From positions 1 through 38,107 of the forward strand of contig NZ_JABXKQ010000098.1 of assembly GCF_017114945.1 (NCBI RefSeq): a stretch of DNA of 38,107 nucleotides, given 5' to 3'. The notes under the pieces were generated by a model. It worked only from the letters and a program-made list of their open reading frames with translations, searched no databases and was not told the DNA's origin. Below, in pieces: positions 1-8,954 of the stretch; within the stretch, counting starts at the first letter, position 1, and each line of letters opens with the position of its first letter. Source of the stretch: Nostoc sp. JL34 (GTDB lineage Bacteria; Cyanobacteriota; Cyanobacteriia; Cyanobacteriales; Nostocaceae). The position numbers and the translations under genes are program-made.

Positions 1-226
1 CATTAAGGGGAAAAGTTCACTAAAAACCTCAGTTAGCATGAAATATTTGCAACAATGGGATTCAAGAGCGGAAAACTAACTTTGCTACTATAAGCTTGTT
101 CAAACCGTAATCTTACTCAGAATACGAGCGCAAAATTTGTATTTATTGGAGATGAACCTCTGAGGTTAATCGGTCTCAGGTTCCATTACAACATAACAAT
201 TATGTATGCGATCGAAATCAGCGGTT
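1..226. other. Non-coding left edge
   Basis: No convincing reading frame, RNA gene or repeat is visible in this AT-rich stretch at the window edge. It lies downstream of the minus-strand gene that ends at 227, so it may hold that gene's terminator, but I see no clear hairpin followed by a T run. Confidence 0.4.
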
Positions 227-1480
227 TCACTGACAGACCGATGATTTGCTGCTTGTTGGGGGATTGCTATCTAGTGCCAGTATTTTGATTTGTTGGTCTA
301 AATTTTTCACTAGTTGATTCAGAGCAACCAAAGCCTCTAATTGCTGAGAATCAAGGCTGGGATTCAGTAAAAACCGTTCTTGTAGTTCATGTAACTTGAA
401 GCTTAGTTGCTGAGAAATTCCTAAAGCATCGCGGCCGAGACGCGCCAACTGTTGTTGTTGATAAAACTTTAATGCTGCTCCCCGTAATACTTGGAGGGTT
501 GCCTCTTCGCCGTAGATTCCCGGCATGACTCGCAAGCGTAATAATAAGCGGTTTTTTTGATATACGTATTCTTTCTCTATCTGTTTTGGTTCTGTAACTG
601 TGGTGATAGGCAGGGAAGCAAACCGCTTTAATTCATTCAGTACTCCTTGGAAAACCGAGAGCGGCAGTTTGTCTAATACAGACTGTAAAACTCCATTGTC
701 ACTCCACAGTATTCTGCCTTCGTAAGCTTGTCTTTCTAAATACAACCGACCAATTCCCCCAGCCAGGATTCGCCCTAGTAATTCTTCTAGTAATTTCTTG
801 GCTGGTAGTGTTGGTAGCAACTCAATAGGACTAAGTACTTCAGAAGCTTGTGTGGGCAAAATCGGTAAATTGTTTGGTGCTGCTTCGGAATTCTCGCCCT
901 CAATAGGGGTCAATAACGTCGTAGTTTGAGATAATTGGTCTAGCTCTGGGATCGGAGGCAAGTCTACTCGCTGCCCAGAATGTTGACGCTTTTGTGTCTG
1001 AAACACCGTTAATATTGGTTGCTGACTTGATTCCGAGTTGGTATCTAGGGAGGAAATAGGTGTGTCAGCAACGGTAGTTGGACTATTTGTTGGAGGAGAG
1101 TCTGCTGTTGGTTGATGCACTTGTTGGGCATCTAGCTGAGATGTATTCTTATGGTTGAGGTAGGCTGACAGTACTCTCCGGTGAGCATCGGCTGCGATCG
1201 CCTCAATCACCATTGTGCAATTGATATAAGACAAAATGCGACTAACGTAATCTAGGGCCTCGCTGTCTTGCGGATGAACCATACCTAGCAAGAGATTTTT
1301 GTCTTCTAATCTAAAGGGCAAAATCTGGTGGTAGAGGCAAGCTTCAAAGGACAAAAGACTATCAATCAGTTGGAATATCTGTTGGCCATCGCCTCCTTCT
1401 TCCCACCTAATTTGTGTAGCAGTTAGCACTGGTGGCCCATTTATCGTGGTATCTGTTAGTTCGCCCTCTGAAGACAACAT
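227..1480 (-). CDS. PilB/GspE N-terminal-domain-like protein without ATPase motor domain
   Basis: The protein of 417 residues resembles the front half of cyanobacterial type IV pilus or type II secretion assembly ATPases (PilB/GspE). Residues about 20-110 look like the first GspE N-terminal domain (MshEN type). Residues about 110-220 form a Pro/Ser/Thr/Gln-rich linker. Residues about 225-345 resemble the second PilB domain, with segments such as GGIGRLYLERQ and LLLRLRVMPG. The C-terminal 70 residues look helical. There is no Walker A or Walker B motif and no C-terminal AAA motor, so it cannot be the pilus motor itself. It may be a regulator or adaptor of pili or secretion that uses the nucleotide-sensing N-domains; that is inference. 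It is a single gene downstream of, and on the same strand as, the HetZ-related gene, with 254 bp between them. Confidence 0.6.
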   Translation of the reverse strand: MLSSEGELTDTTINGPPVLTATQIRWEEGGDGQQIFQLIDSLLSFEACLYHQILPFRLEDKNLLLGMVHPQDSEALDYVSRILSYINCTMVIEAIAADAHRRVLSAYLNHKNTSQLDAQQVHQPTADSPPTNSPTTVADTPISSLDTNSESSQQPILTVFQTQKRQHSGQRVDLPPIPELDQLSQTTTLLTPIEGENSEAAPNNLPILPTQASEVLSPIELLPTLPAKKLLEELLGRILAGGIGRLYLERQAYEGRILWSDNGVLQSVLDKLPLSVFQGVLNELKRFASLPITTVTEPKQIEKEYVYQKNRLLLRLRVMPGIYGEEATLQVLRGAALKFYQQQQLARLGRDALGISQQLSFKLHELQERFLLNPSLDSQQLEALVALNQLVKNLDQQIKILALDSNPPTSSKSSVCQ

Positions 1481-1734
1481 AGGTTCGATTGCTTGGTATT
1501 TATTTATATAATATTTTGCCTCTAATTGAGTAGGTAGTTAATAAAGATACTTTGTTTAATTGTTAAAATTTCAATTATATATACTTAAGTAGACGTAAGT
1601 AGAAGATGAATTTTAGATTATAGACTGTGGATAATACTGAGGATTAGGGAGTGGACATGGGGCGTTGCTCAGGAATCAATAGTTTTTCTTCCTCTTCTTT
1701 CCCTACTCCCCCAGTCCCCATCTCCCACTACAGG
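1481..1734. other. Intergenic region between HetZ-related and PilB-like genes
   Basis: This holds the presumed promoter of the PilB-like gene. It is AT-rich at 1500-1600 and C/T-rich (runs such as CCCCCAGTCCCC) near 1700, a low-complexity style common between Nostoc genes. I see no gene or clear regulatory motif. Confidence 0.4.
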
Positions 1735-2868
1735 TTACTCTTGGCTTCTTAAAGCTTGGGCTACAAGATAGATTTTTGTCCATTCGCCTAACACTTGATG
1801 AGTTTTGAGTTTTAACTGTTGGGCTATTGCTTCTATGGAATTACCAGCTCTCCGCAAATCTAGAATTTGCCGCCCTAAAGGAGTCAATTTTCCATCAAGT
1901 TGTTGCCATTGGTTTTGCGTTAATCCCAAGTTATGTTCTTGCAAGGAAACTGAAAGCCAGCTATCTACGAGTTCTGGTTTACCTTTGAGGGCAAAAACAC
2001 GTACAGCGTGGTAACTAATTTTTTCTCGCAGACGGTAGACTTCCTTAGTCTGTTTATTCAGTTTCTGGGCAATATCTTCCTGAGACTTACCTTGTAGATA
2101 CAGTCGTAGCCATTCCACTGCGTCTGTTCCCAAATTTTCTTGTAAATAATTTTCAAATTCTTTTTGTACTGACTGGCGCAGGCCCTGTTGTTCCTCTAGT
2201 TGTTGTGCTTCTTGATATTCTGCGATCGCCTGACTATCAACTAAGTTAACTCGATTGTCATTGTCGTCTGTAAGAACTTCTTCTGACACTAGTCTAATCA
2301 AGTCACGCCCAGGCACTTGGGTTAAGCCACCGCGCTGAGTGCGACGTAAATAATTCACAAATCGGTAAGCTAATAAGGGTTGATTGCGGACTGGCCGCAG
2401 ACAATATTCTTCTACACTGGCAAAAAGCAGAGCATCTCCCAATCGTCTATCAGTTGTATATTTGGCAATGTCAGCCATTTGCTGTTGCATGTGGCTATCG
2501 CTTTGGAGTAATTCTTGAAGTACTTCTTGCAACACATCCATCACACTGCGCTGGCGATCGCGGCTGAGGGAAACCCAAGTCTGAATCTGATTCCGTAATG
2601 TTACTAAACTTCCCAATCGCGTTATCAAGTTTCGATAAGCGCGTTCTCGCCCCTGCCCCAAGTAGCGTTGACGTAAAATCCTCCAGCGATATTCCATCGC
2701 TTGCTTGGCGATATGGAGTTCTTTAGGATTAAACAGATCAAACCGTTTTGAGTCAGATCCCAACAGCCAGAGAATAATGCTTTGTCTAGCGGCTTCATTT
2801 TGGTCTGGACATTCTACAGCCAAGCGCTTTTGCCAATCCAGAGCCAGTTTTTCCACATCCGTTGTCAT
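1735..2868 (-). CDS. HetZ-related DNA-binding-like protein
   Basis: This helical protein resembles the HetZ family of cyanobacterial proteins; HetZ itself is a transcription regulator needed early in heterocyst differentiation in Anabaena. The last 130 residues contain two segments that look like helix-turn-helix units: one around GKSQEDIAQKLNKQTKEVYR, like a sigma region 4, and one around AGNSIEAIAQQL near the end. I chose the ATG at 2868 (protein MTTDVEKLAL...) because the family-like part begins there; in-frame starts at 2910 and 2931 would add 14 or 21 residues, and the ribosome site does not decide. True hetZ is usually followed by patU genes. None is seen here, so this is more likely a paralogue than hetZ itself. 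No targets can be inferred. Confidence 0.6.
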   Translation of the reverse strand: MTTDVEKLALDWQKRLAVECPDQNEAARQSIILWLLGSDSKRFDLFNPKELHIAKQAMEYRWRILRQRYLGQGRERAYRNLITRLGSLVTLRNQIQTWVSLSRDRQRSVMDVLQEVLQELLQSDSHMQQQMADIAKYTTDRRLGDALLFASVEEYCLRPVRNQPLLAYRFVNYLRRTQRGGLTQVPGRDLIRLVSEEVLTDDNDNRVNLVDSQAIAEYQEAQQLEEQQGLRQSVQKEFENYLQENLGTDAVEWLRLYLQGKSQEDIAQKLNKQTKEVYRLREKISYHAVRVFALKGKPELVDSWLSVSLQEHNLGLTQNQWQQLDGKLTPLGRQILDLRRAGNSIEAIAQQLKLKTHQVLGEWTKIYLVAQALRSQE

Positions 2869-2935
2869 AGTGAGATTGCATTCCTCGAAACTCAATTTTG
2901 AAGTTTGCATCACAACCCCCATTAGCCCCACCTAA

Positions 2936-3933
2936 TTGTTTAACTGGCAGCTGCCCCAGATTTCATGAAAATCATGAAAATAGCTCAGTGATTCTACTTT
3001 TATTACGTCTGAGTTCACTAGAATTATGCAGAAATTTCTACATTGATGTTTTATTTTCAATTCAAAATGTCCAAAAGCTATGTATATCAAGCATTTAGGT
3101 CAATTCTGTTAATTTAAACTTTTTGTAAAGTTATGTTTTTTTTATTGAGAACAGAAATCTGCCTAGAGTGGTGAGGATACATCATTGCACGAGATGGATC
3201 GGGGGAATCTGACATTTTGTAATAGATACAACGAACGAATCTAATTTAACTCAATGTTAGACGTTATATCACCCGTATAAGTTTCAACCTTCTACAATTC
3301 CTTACGTAGAAAAATACTTAGTTAAATCTCAATATACTTGGTATGAATGAGATTTTGCTCCATAAAATCCCCCAGTTCCTCTGATAAATTAGCTTAATTC
3401 CCTCTTTTTCAAGGAGTATCAAGCCTTGGCTGAATCATATTTAGTTAAATTTCACAAATATTTTTGGATTTTATTAAGTATATATACGGAAATTAGCAAT
3501 TGGAGAGGATTTATGGTAAGTCGTTATATAAAATCTTAAATCTATACTATCGCTATAGTGTGGAATCAGCCCCAGTGTGCTATTTAGGGATGTCTACGAC
3601 GGGCTACGCCTACGCTATTCTGGATAGTAGGGATTGATAGGCAAATTTATCCTTTTTAAACTAGCTTCACCCACAACTACGCCTTTAATACTAGTAAGTT
3701 ATTTTTAAAACTTTTATATTCTTAAAAATGAATAGTCAAAAGTCAATATTTGTTTTGACTATTGACTCTGACTGTTGCTTTCCCTCTGCTTCAAAATTCA
3801 ACTTATGCAAAATCCAAAAACAGAAAAGTTTGCAATCTCTAAAGTTTTGATAGTCAGAAGCCTGACAATAAACTTCTCTTTAAATTCATTTATGGGAATT
3901 TTTTGTTTTGAATTCCCCCGCAGGAGGTTAAAT
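2936..3933. other. About 1 kb non-coding region with Nostoc repeats
   Basis: This should contain the promoter of the HetZ-related gene (right next to 2936) and the 3' end of the ccmK operon (near 3933). Around 3594-3617 lies a GC-rich stretch (GTCTACGACGGGCTACGCC) of a kind scattered through Nostoc genomes. Around 3514 a good ribosome site (GGAGAGG) precedes an ATG that gives only an 8-codon frame ending at 3540; this may be a relic. An inverted repeat GGGAATT...AATTCCC at about 3894-3917 could end ccmK4 transcripts but lacks a T run on that strand. Nothing else is visible. Confidence 0.4.
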
Positions 3934-4281
3934 CTATCGATTGTTCGATCTAACTATGGGATTTTCTACAGATTCTCTATACCCTTGGACTTGTTCTGTG
4001 TAACCAATTGGTAGAACAGCTTCAACGTTTTCATGGGGACGAGCAATAATTACCCAGGATTCAAGTGTACCGCCATAAACATTTTCTGCGGCTTCAACAC
4101 CGGCAGCCATAGCGGCTTTTACTTCAGAAACATCGCCACGAATATTAACTGTAAAACGAGCGCTACCTACCCTGATATAACCAACAAGGGTAACTCGACC
4201 AGCTTTTACCATAGCATCTGCTGCTGCTAGCACCGCAGGAAAACCTTTCGTTTCAAGTGCTCCAACTGCCTGTAATGACAT
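3934..4281 (-). CDS. ccmK4: Carboxysome shell hexamer protein CcmK4
   Basis: The 115-residue protein is a single bacterial microcompartment (BMC) domain of the CcmK type, which forms flat hexamers tiling the beta-carboxysome shell. The sequence shows the family hallmarks: an N-terminal [20 protein letters not shown], the segment [20 protein letters not shown], and the motif AAENVYGG. The pore loop (RVGSARF) is of the CcmK4 type, not the KIGSGR type of CcmK1/K2. The C-terminal tail after residue 100 is longer than in CcmK3, as usual for K4. It follows ccmK3 with an 85-bp gap and has its own ribosome site (AGGAG, 8 bases before ATG). A ccmK3-ccmK4 pair away from the main ccm operon is the usual cyanobacterial arrangement. 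Confidence 0.9.
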   Translation of the reverse strand: MSLQAVGALETKGFPAVLAAADAMVKAGRVTLVGYIRVGSARFTVNIRGDVSEVKAAMAAGVEAAENVYGGTLESWVIIARPHENVEAVLPIGYTEQVQGYRESVENPIVRSNNR

Positions 4282-4366
4282 TATTAATCTCCTGTATGAA
4301 TAAACGATATGTGGGCTACAAGTTAATTGTACGAAGCTTCGCTACAGATTTTGATAGCAAAATTGC

Positions 4367-4678
4367 TTAGAACATGCGGAAAGGTTCTGATTCTTCAGTG
4401 AAATGGATTGGTAATATGGTTTCCACATTTTCTGGGGGATTAGGAACAATGTAGTAGGTAATTACTGTACCAACCTTGACTTCCTCTCCAGCTACGATTC
4501 CGGCTTCAACAGCTCTATTTACTTCAGAAACGTGTCCCCGGACGGCGACTAACAAGCGAGCGCTTTCCGCTTGACCATAATACACAATTGTGACTGCGGC
4601 AGCTTTGACCATTGCATCTGCTGCTGCTAAGACACTAGGAAAACCTAAAGTTTCAATTACGCCAACGGCCATTGGCAT
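4367..4678 (-). CDS. ccmK3: Carboxysome shell protein CcmK3
   Basis: This 103-residue BMC-domain protein is the first gene of the ccmK3-ccmK4 pair. It starts MPMAVGVIETLGFPSV and has the BMC segment ARLLVAVRGHVSEVNRAVEAG. The pore region (QAESARL) replaces the Gly/basic loop of other CcmKs, which is typical of CcmK3; the family is known to form mixed K3-K4 hexamers and not pure hexamers. A ribosome site GGAG lies 8 bases before the ATG. A divergent promoter region of 249 bp separates it from the hydrolase gene at 4928. The pair probably adjusts shell permeability, as reported for CcmK3/K4 in other cyanobacteria. Confidence 0.9.
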   Translation of the reverse strand: MPMAVGVIETLGFPSVLAAADAMVKAAAVTIVYYGQAESARLLVAVRGHVSEVNRAVEAGIVAGEEVKVGTVITYYIVPNPPENVETILPIHFTEESEPFRMF

Positions 4679-4927
4679 GGCATTAGCTCCTGGATTAAGG
4701 GATAGGCGATATTAATTGTACGTGGCTTTAGTCCCAATTTTGACATTTTAAAAAACTTTCTTTGATGCCATAATTTTTGGGCGAGTGGGGAGTTAAGATG
4801 TTTTGATAGCCGTTAGTTTATGTTTTATATATTACAAATAATACTTTAGCATCTTAGTTTATGTAATTTTGTTGTTTAACAAAATCAGCAATCCGTGGAA
4901 GTAAGCTAATACGATAAACTGGAATTT
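4679..4927. promoter_or_regulatory. Divergent promoter region ccmK3 / hydrolase
   Basis: An AT-rich spacer of 249 bp separates two divergent genes and must hold both promoters. Several TATAAT-like stretches (for example TATATATT near 4828) are present, but I cannot assign a start site or a named operator. Confidence 0.4.
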
Positions 4928-5827
4928 ATGTTTCCGAATTTTCTTCCTACAGCAGTTGGACAACTGACAGAACCTACTTCGATCGCACTAGCCCGGAGTA
5001 TTCAAACAATTGCGATCGCTACTCCTTTAACTAATCAACCAGTTACCACAACATTTGTCAAGCAAGGGTGTGGTGGAACTCCTATTTTATTAATTCACGG
5101 CTTTGACAGTTCTGTATTAGAATTTCGGCGGCTTTTGCCACTACTTTCTGAAAATAATGAAACTTGGGCAGTGGATTTGTTGGGTTTTGGATTTACAGAT
5201 AGACTTTCAGGAATTGCCTATAGCCCAACTGCGATTAAAACCCATCTTTATTATTTCTGGAAAAGTCTAATTAACCAACCTGTAATTTTGGTGGGTGCTT
5301 CGATGGGGGGTGCGACGGCGATTGATTTTACGTTGGCTTACCCCGAAGTAGTAGAAAAGCTGGTGTTAATTGATAGTGCGGGGTTAGCAGGTGGTTCACC
5401 ATTGAGCAAATTCATGTTTCCCCCATTAGATTATTTAGCAACTCAGTTTTTGAGTAATATGAAAGTGCGCGATCGCATTTCCCGCATTGGATATAAAAAT
5501 CAAACTCTTGCCTCTGTTGATGCGCTATGTTGTGCTGCATTACACCTACAAATGCCGAGTTGGCATCAAGCTCTGATTGCTTTTACTAAAAGTGGTGGTT
5601 ATAGTGCTTTTAGATTTGAGATGATATCACAAATTGTGCAACAAACGCTAATTTTATGGGGTGATTCCGATAAAATTTTGGGTACTGAGGATGCCACAAA
5701 GTTTAAAAGAGCAATTCCACACAGTACTCTCATCTGGATTCAAGATTGTGGTCATCTTCCTCACTTGGAACAACCACAAATTACCGCCCAGCATATTTTA
5801 AACTTTTGTGGTGAACCCATTAATTAG
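4928..5827 (+). CDS. Alpha/beta-fold hydrolase
   Basis: The 299-residue protein has the full set of alpha/beta hydrolase motifs. HGFDSS at residues 57-62 is the oxyanion-hole HG motif. Ser125 in GASMGG is the nucleophile. Asp248 in WGDSDKILG is the likely acid. His276 in CGHLPHLEQP is the base. There is no signal peptide, so it is probably cytoplasmic. The substrate cannot be told from sequence; relatives include esterases, lipases and C-C hydrolases. It stands alone on the plus strand between ccmK3 (divergent) and the candidate mcdAB pair (convergent). The ribosome site (GGAAT) is weak. Confidence 0.85.
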   Translation: MFPNFLPTAVGQLTEPTSIALARSIQTIAIATPLTNQPVTTTFVKQGCGGTPILLIHGFDSSVLEFRRLLPLLSENNETWAVDLLGFGFTDRLSGIAYSPTAIKTHLYYFWKSLINQPVILVGASMGGATAIDFTLAYPEVVEKLVLIDSAGLAGGSPLSKFMFPPLDYLATQFLSNMKVRDRISRIGYKNQTLASVDALCCAALHLQMPSWHQALIAFTKSGGYSAFRFEMISQIVQQTLILWGDSDKILGTEDATKFKRAIPHSTLIWIQDCGHLPHLEQPQITAQHILNFCGEPIN

Positions 5828-6012
5828 CTGGGCGTAAAAAAAATAAAGTTTGTATTTAATAAGGACTTTAGTGCTAATAATCCTTGTTTTAAGTGATTCA
5901 TTGCTCAAAACAAATTCACGTTTGTTATGTAGAGCATCGATTGAACAAGCAAAAAACAATCTTATAGCCTCCTCTTCCCTGAAAGGGAAGGGGAAGCCAA
6001 GATTAACTCACT
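5828..6012. terminator. Convergent intergenic region with hairpin
   Basis: This spacer lies between the convergent hydrolase and mcdB-like genes. Around 5973-5991 the stretch CTTCCCTGAAAGGGAAG is a near-perfect stem-loop that could end transcripts from either side. There is no long T run, so a terminator role is likely by position, not certain. Confidence 0.35.
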
Positions 6013-6636
6013 CTAGTCAAGTAACCACATCTCATTAGAACTATCGGGATATTCATTTGGTTGATTTTGTGGTTGATTTTGAGCGAGTGTTTCCGATGAA
6101 CGATGTGATTTTTTGTAGTTAAGTGGATTGTAGTGTTCTTTTACGGGTTTTATCGCACTAGTTTCTTTTACAGCTACAGCAAGCTTAGATTTATCTTCTG
6201 CTGTTTGTTTTAAAGCATTAATTTCTTCTATAAGTAGGGAATTTGCTTCTGCAAGTTGTAGTGCTGTTTTTTTGGTATCATCAAGTTCTTTGGTTAGTTG
6301 TTCTAGTAATGATTTTTGTTCTGATACAAATGTTTTTTGTTTAGATAATTTTGATTGCAAATCAGTAATTTCTTGTCTAAGAGATGCTTCGTTTTTGTGG
6401 CTTGTTTCTAGATTACTTGTCAATTCTTTGACAGTTGCTTCTAAATCAGCCTTAGTAGGACTTGTGCGCTTAGTAGAAGTTGGCTCAAGTGGTTGTCCTA
6501 ACGATTCTTCATCATCTGAAGCTTGTTCTTCGATAATTTTTTCTGCTGTAACTTCGATCGCAGATTCACCTTCTGGGGGTGTAAATTTTTGCGCCTCTTC
6601 TTGTAGTAAGTCAGAGAGACTTTGTTTCCTAGCCAT
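6013..6636 (-). CDS. mcdB: Candidate McdB, carboxysome positioning adaptor
   Basis: The 207-residue protein follows the ParA ATPase gene with a gap of only 2 bp. It has a basic N-terminus (MARKQSLSDLLQEEAQ), an acidic, disordered-looking stretch at 20-60, a long predicted coiled coil at about 63-150, and a Gln/Asn-rich tail ending in MWLLD with Trp204 close to the C-terminus. McdB proteins, which link carboxysomes to the McdA gradient on the nucleoid, share a coiled-coil middle and a conserved tryptophan near the C-terminus. With ccmK3/ccmK4 about 1.3 kb away this supports McdB, but a generic ParA partner is possible. The ATG at 6636 is preferred (GGAG 9 bases upstream) over an in-frame TTG at 6651 inside the ParA end. 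Confidence 0.55.
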   Translation of the reverse strand: MARKQSLSDLLQEEAQKFTPPEGESAIEVTAEKIIEEQASDDEESLGQPLEPTSTKRTSPTKADLEATVKELTSNLETSHKNEASLRQEITDLQSKLSKQKTFVSEQKSLLEQLTKELDDTKKTALQLAEANSLLIEEINALKQTAEDKSKLAVAVKETSAIKPVKEHYNPLNYKKSHRSSETLAQNQPQNQPNEYPDSSNEMWLLD

Positions 6637-6638
6637 TA

Positions 6639-7271
6639 TTATTTTCTCCAATCACGCTGTAATTCATCAGCTGCACGGCGGTAGTCTAATTCCGCCTCCC
6701 GTGCGTTTCCTCCTCGCCATTGAGTAATCGCTACACCTTCAAGTGCTGCTCGTTCATGAGCTTTATAGGCACGGATGAAAGTATTACAAGTAGGAATACC
6801 TAAGCGAGTCAGAGTGTTTTTTGCTTCTTGTGCTTCCCCCAGACTGCGCGTATCGACTTTGGTGAGCAATACCCGATGGGGGGTTCCCACAGGGATGACG
6901 GCTTCCTTGACTGTTTCCACGAGGATAGCTAAATCCATTGCAGATGGGGGTGTAGGCAAAACTAAATAATCTGCGATCGCAACTACCGCCACTAATGCTT
7001 CAGAGCGTAGCGCGGGAGGTGTATCCACCACTACTAAATCGTAACCTGTTATCTTCCCTAAATCACCTAAAAGTGTCGGATCGGTTTCTTGAGATAAATC
7101 AAACCCCATTCCCTGCTGACTGCGCCCAAACCACCAACTAGCAGAACCTTGAATATCTGCATCAATTAGCAGCACCTTTTTTTTCTTCGCAAAGTTTGCA
7201 GCCAGATTGACTGCGGTAGTCGTTTTACCAACTCCTCCTTTACCGTTGAGAATAGCGATGATTTTTGGCAC
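6639..7271 (-). CDS. mcdA: ParA/MinD-family ATPase, candidate McdA
   Basis: The 210-residue protein is a small ParA ATPase. It has the deviant Walker [10 protein letters not shown] (signature Lys11, P-loop Lys16), the switch/Walker B segment DLVVVDTPP, and an early [15 protein letters not shown] motif. It lacks the N-terminal helix-turn-helix of plasmid ParA proteins, so it is of the orphan cargo-positioning kind. Such ATPases bind the nucleoid non-specifically when ATP-bound and are released by a partner protein. The partner is probably the coiled-coil protein just downstream. Proximity to carboxysome shell genes suggests McdA (type 2, which keeps the signature Lys) that spaces carboxysomes along the cell; this is inference from context. 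The start is GTG at 7271, with a weak GGAAG upstream. Confidence 0.6.
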   Translation of the reverse strand: MPKIIAILNGKGGVGKTTTAVNLAANFAKKKKVLLIDADIQGSASWWFGRSQQGMGFDLSQETDPTLLGDLGKITGYDLVVVDTPPALRSEALVAVVAIADYLVLPTPPSAMDLAILVETVKEAVIPVGTPHRVLLTKVDTRSLGEAQEAKNTLTRLGIPTCNTFIRAYKAHERAALEGVAITQWRGGNAREAELDYRRAADELQRDWRK

Positions 7272-7524
7272 TGCTTGCTTCCGATGCTGCCTCTTGAGTG
7301 GTGAGTTCTGTTAGCGGGGCGTTTAGCCCGTGCTGAGTGCTGAGTTAGGAGAGGCGCGATTAATCGCGTCTGTACAAGAGTTATTATTATCCTCTTTGTC
7401 TTCCTTTCAGTTCTCAGTTTTCAGTTCTCAGTCCCCAATCATGAATATACCGCTTTCTGTAACCCTAAATAACATGAAAACTCGTAACAATAAAATTCAG
7501 AAGCCATCAACTCCACAAAGTCCT

Positions 7525-8907
7525 ATGACAACAACTTACAATCTGCCTGATGGGCCTCAAATGCCGCGCTGGCTGCGGATGATCAAGTTTATTAGTCAGC
7601 CGGTGAAATATGTAGATGATTTTGCCAAAATCTATGGTGACACTTTCACAATTAGGAGTAGTCACTCTGAAAATCATATTGTGTACTTTAGTCAACCCCA
7701 AGCACTAGAGCAGATTTTTACTGCTGATTCTAGCCATTTTGAGGTTGGCAGGGGGAACATAGGGCTAAAATTTTTGCTTGGCGATCGCTCCTTTATGTTA
7801 TCAGATGGCGATCGCCACCAGCGCCAACGCCAACTATTAGCTCCTCCCTTTCATGGCGAAAGAATGCGGGCTTACGGCGAGGAAATTCGGGAAATAACCC
7901 GACAGGTGAGTAATGAATGGCAAATTGGCAAACCTTTTAATATCCGTGAGTCGATGCAAGAAATCACATTGCGTGTTATCCTGCGGGTTGTATTTGGTTT
8001 GAATGATGGACAGCTGTTTGAGGAACTGAGGCGATCGCTAAGTGATTTACTAGACTTCATCAGTTCACCCGTAATGTCTGGCGCCTTCTTCTTTCGGTTC
8101 ATGCAAAAAGATTTTGGTGCGTGGAGTCCTTGGGGTTGGATTCTGCAACAACGGCAAAAAATTGATCAACTTATTTATGCTTTGCTTCGAGAACGTCGGG
8201 CCCAAGCAGATCAAAATCGGCAAGATATCCTGAGTTTGATGATGGGGGCTCGTTACGACGATGGTCAAGGGATGTCAGATGAAGAATTACACGACGAGTT
8301 GATGACGCTGCTAGTAGCGGGACATGAAACTACCGCTTCGGCATTGACATGGGCTTTTTACTGGATTGACCATTTACCAGAGGTGCGTGAGAAGTTGCTA
8401 CAGGAACTCAACACCATTGGAGTTAACCCCGATTTGAGTAGTGTGGCTAAATTGCCATATTTGACAGCAGTTTGCCAAGAAACATTACGAATTTACCCAA
8501 TTGCCATGACTGCTTTTGTGCGGATTGTAAAGACCCCAATTAAAATTATGGGCTACGAACTGCGAGAGGGAACGGCAATAGTCCCCAGTATTTATTTAGC
8601 GCATCATCGAGAAGAAGTTTACCCACAATCCAAGCAGTTTAAACCAGAACGCTTTTTAGAAAGGCAATATTCACCTTATGAATATTTACCCTTTGGTGGC
8701 GGTAATCGTCGCTGTATTGGGATGGCATTTGCCCAGTATGAAATGAAAATCGTCTTGGCAACTGTTTTGTCAGAATTTCAAGTTTCGCTAGTAAATAAAC
8801 GTCCTGTGCGTCCTGTGCGCCGTGGTTTAACTTTAGCCGCACCCGCCGGAATGCGGATGATTGCAACTCCTCAAGTTAAGCGTGCAAATACGCCAGCGCT
8901 AGTTTAG
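7525..8907 (+). CDS. Cytochrome P450, CYP110-like
   Basis: This P450 of 460 residues has the I-helix motif AGHETTAS, the K-helix ETLR, and the heme-binding loop FGGGNRRCIG with the ligand Cys at about residue 397. The N-terminal MTTTYNLPDGPQMPRW is typical of the CYP110 family, which is common in Nostoc and includes fatty-acid and terpenoid hydroxylases. The substrate here is unknown. An open frame continues upstream to 7330, but that part encodes low-complexity Ser/Leu/Phe from a repeated intergenic sequence (TTTCAGTTCTCAGT), so I place the start at 7525; 7474 and 7441 are alternatives. The gene stands alone, divergent from the McdA candidate, and converges on the acyltransferase gene. Confidence 0.85.
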   Translation: MTTTYNLPDGPQMPRWLRMIKFISQPVKYVDDFAKIYGDTFTIRSSHSENHIVYFSQPQALEQIFTADSSHFEVGRGNIGLKFLLGDRSFMLSDGDRHQRQRQLLAPPFHGERMRAYGEEIREITRQVSNEWQIGKPFNIRESMQEITLRVILRVVFGLNDGQLFEELRRSLSDLLDFISSPVMSGAFFFRFMQKDFGAWSPWGWILQQRQKIDQLIYALLRERRAQADQNRQDILSLMMGARYDDGQGMSDEELHDELMTLLVAGHETTASALTWAFYWIDHLPEVREKLLQELNTIGVNPDLSSVAKLPYLTAVCQETLRIYPIAMTAFVRIVKTPIKIMGYELREGTAIVPSIYLAHHREEVYPQSKQFKPERFLERQYSPYEYLPFGGGNRRCIGMAFAQYEMKIVLATVLSEFQVSLVNKRPVRPVRRGLTLAAPAGMRMIATPQVKRANTPALV

Positions 8908-8954
8908 GCAAGTAAGGTGGGCATTTTAATCCCCACCCTACTATCGTGTAATAA

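Noticed and set aside
5850..6038. Plus-strand 62-codon frame after the hydrolase
   Set aside because: It begins without a ribosome site and runs through a terminator-like hairpin into the convergent gene.
6272..6727. Plus-strand open frame of 151 codons over the mcdA/mcdB junction
   Set aside because: The Ser/Cys/Val-rich translation is the antisense of a coiled coil rich in Glu, Lys and Thr codons.
7330..7524. N-terminal extension of the P450 frame
   Set aside because: It is encoded by repeated intergenic filler and is not family-like; the P450 proper begins at 7525.
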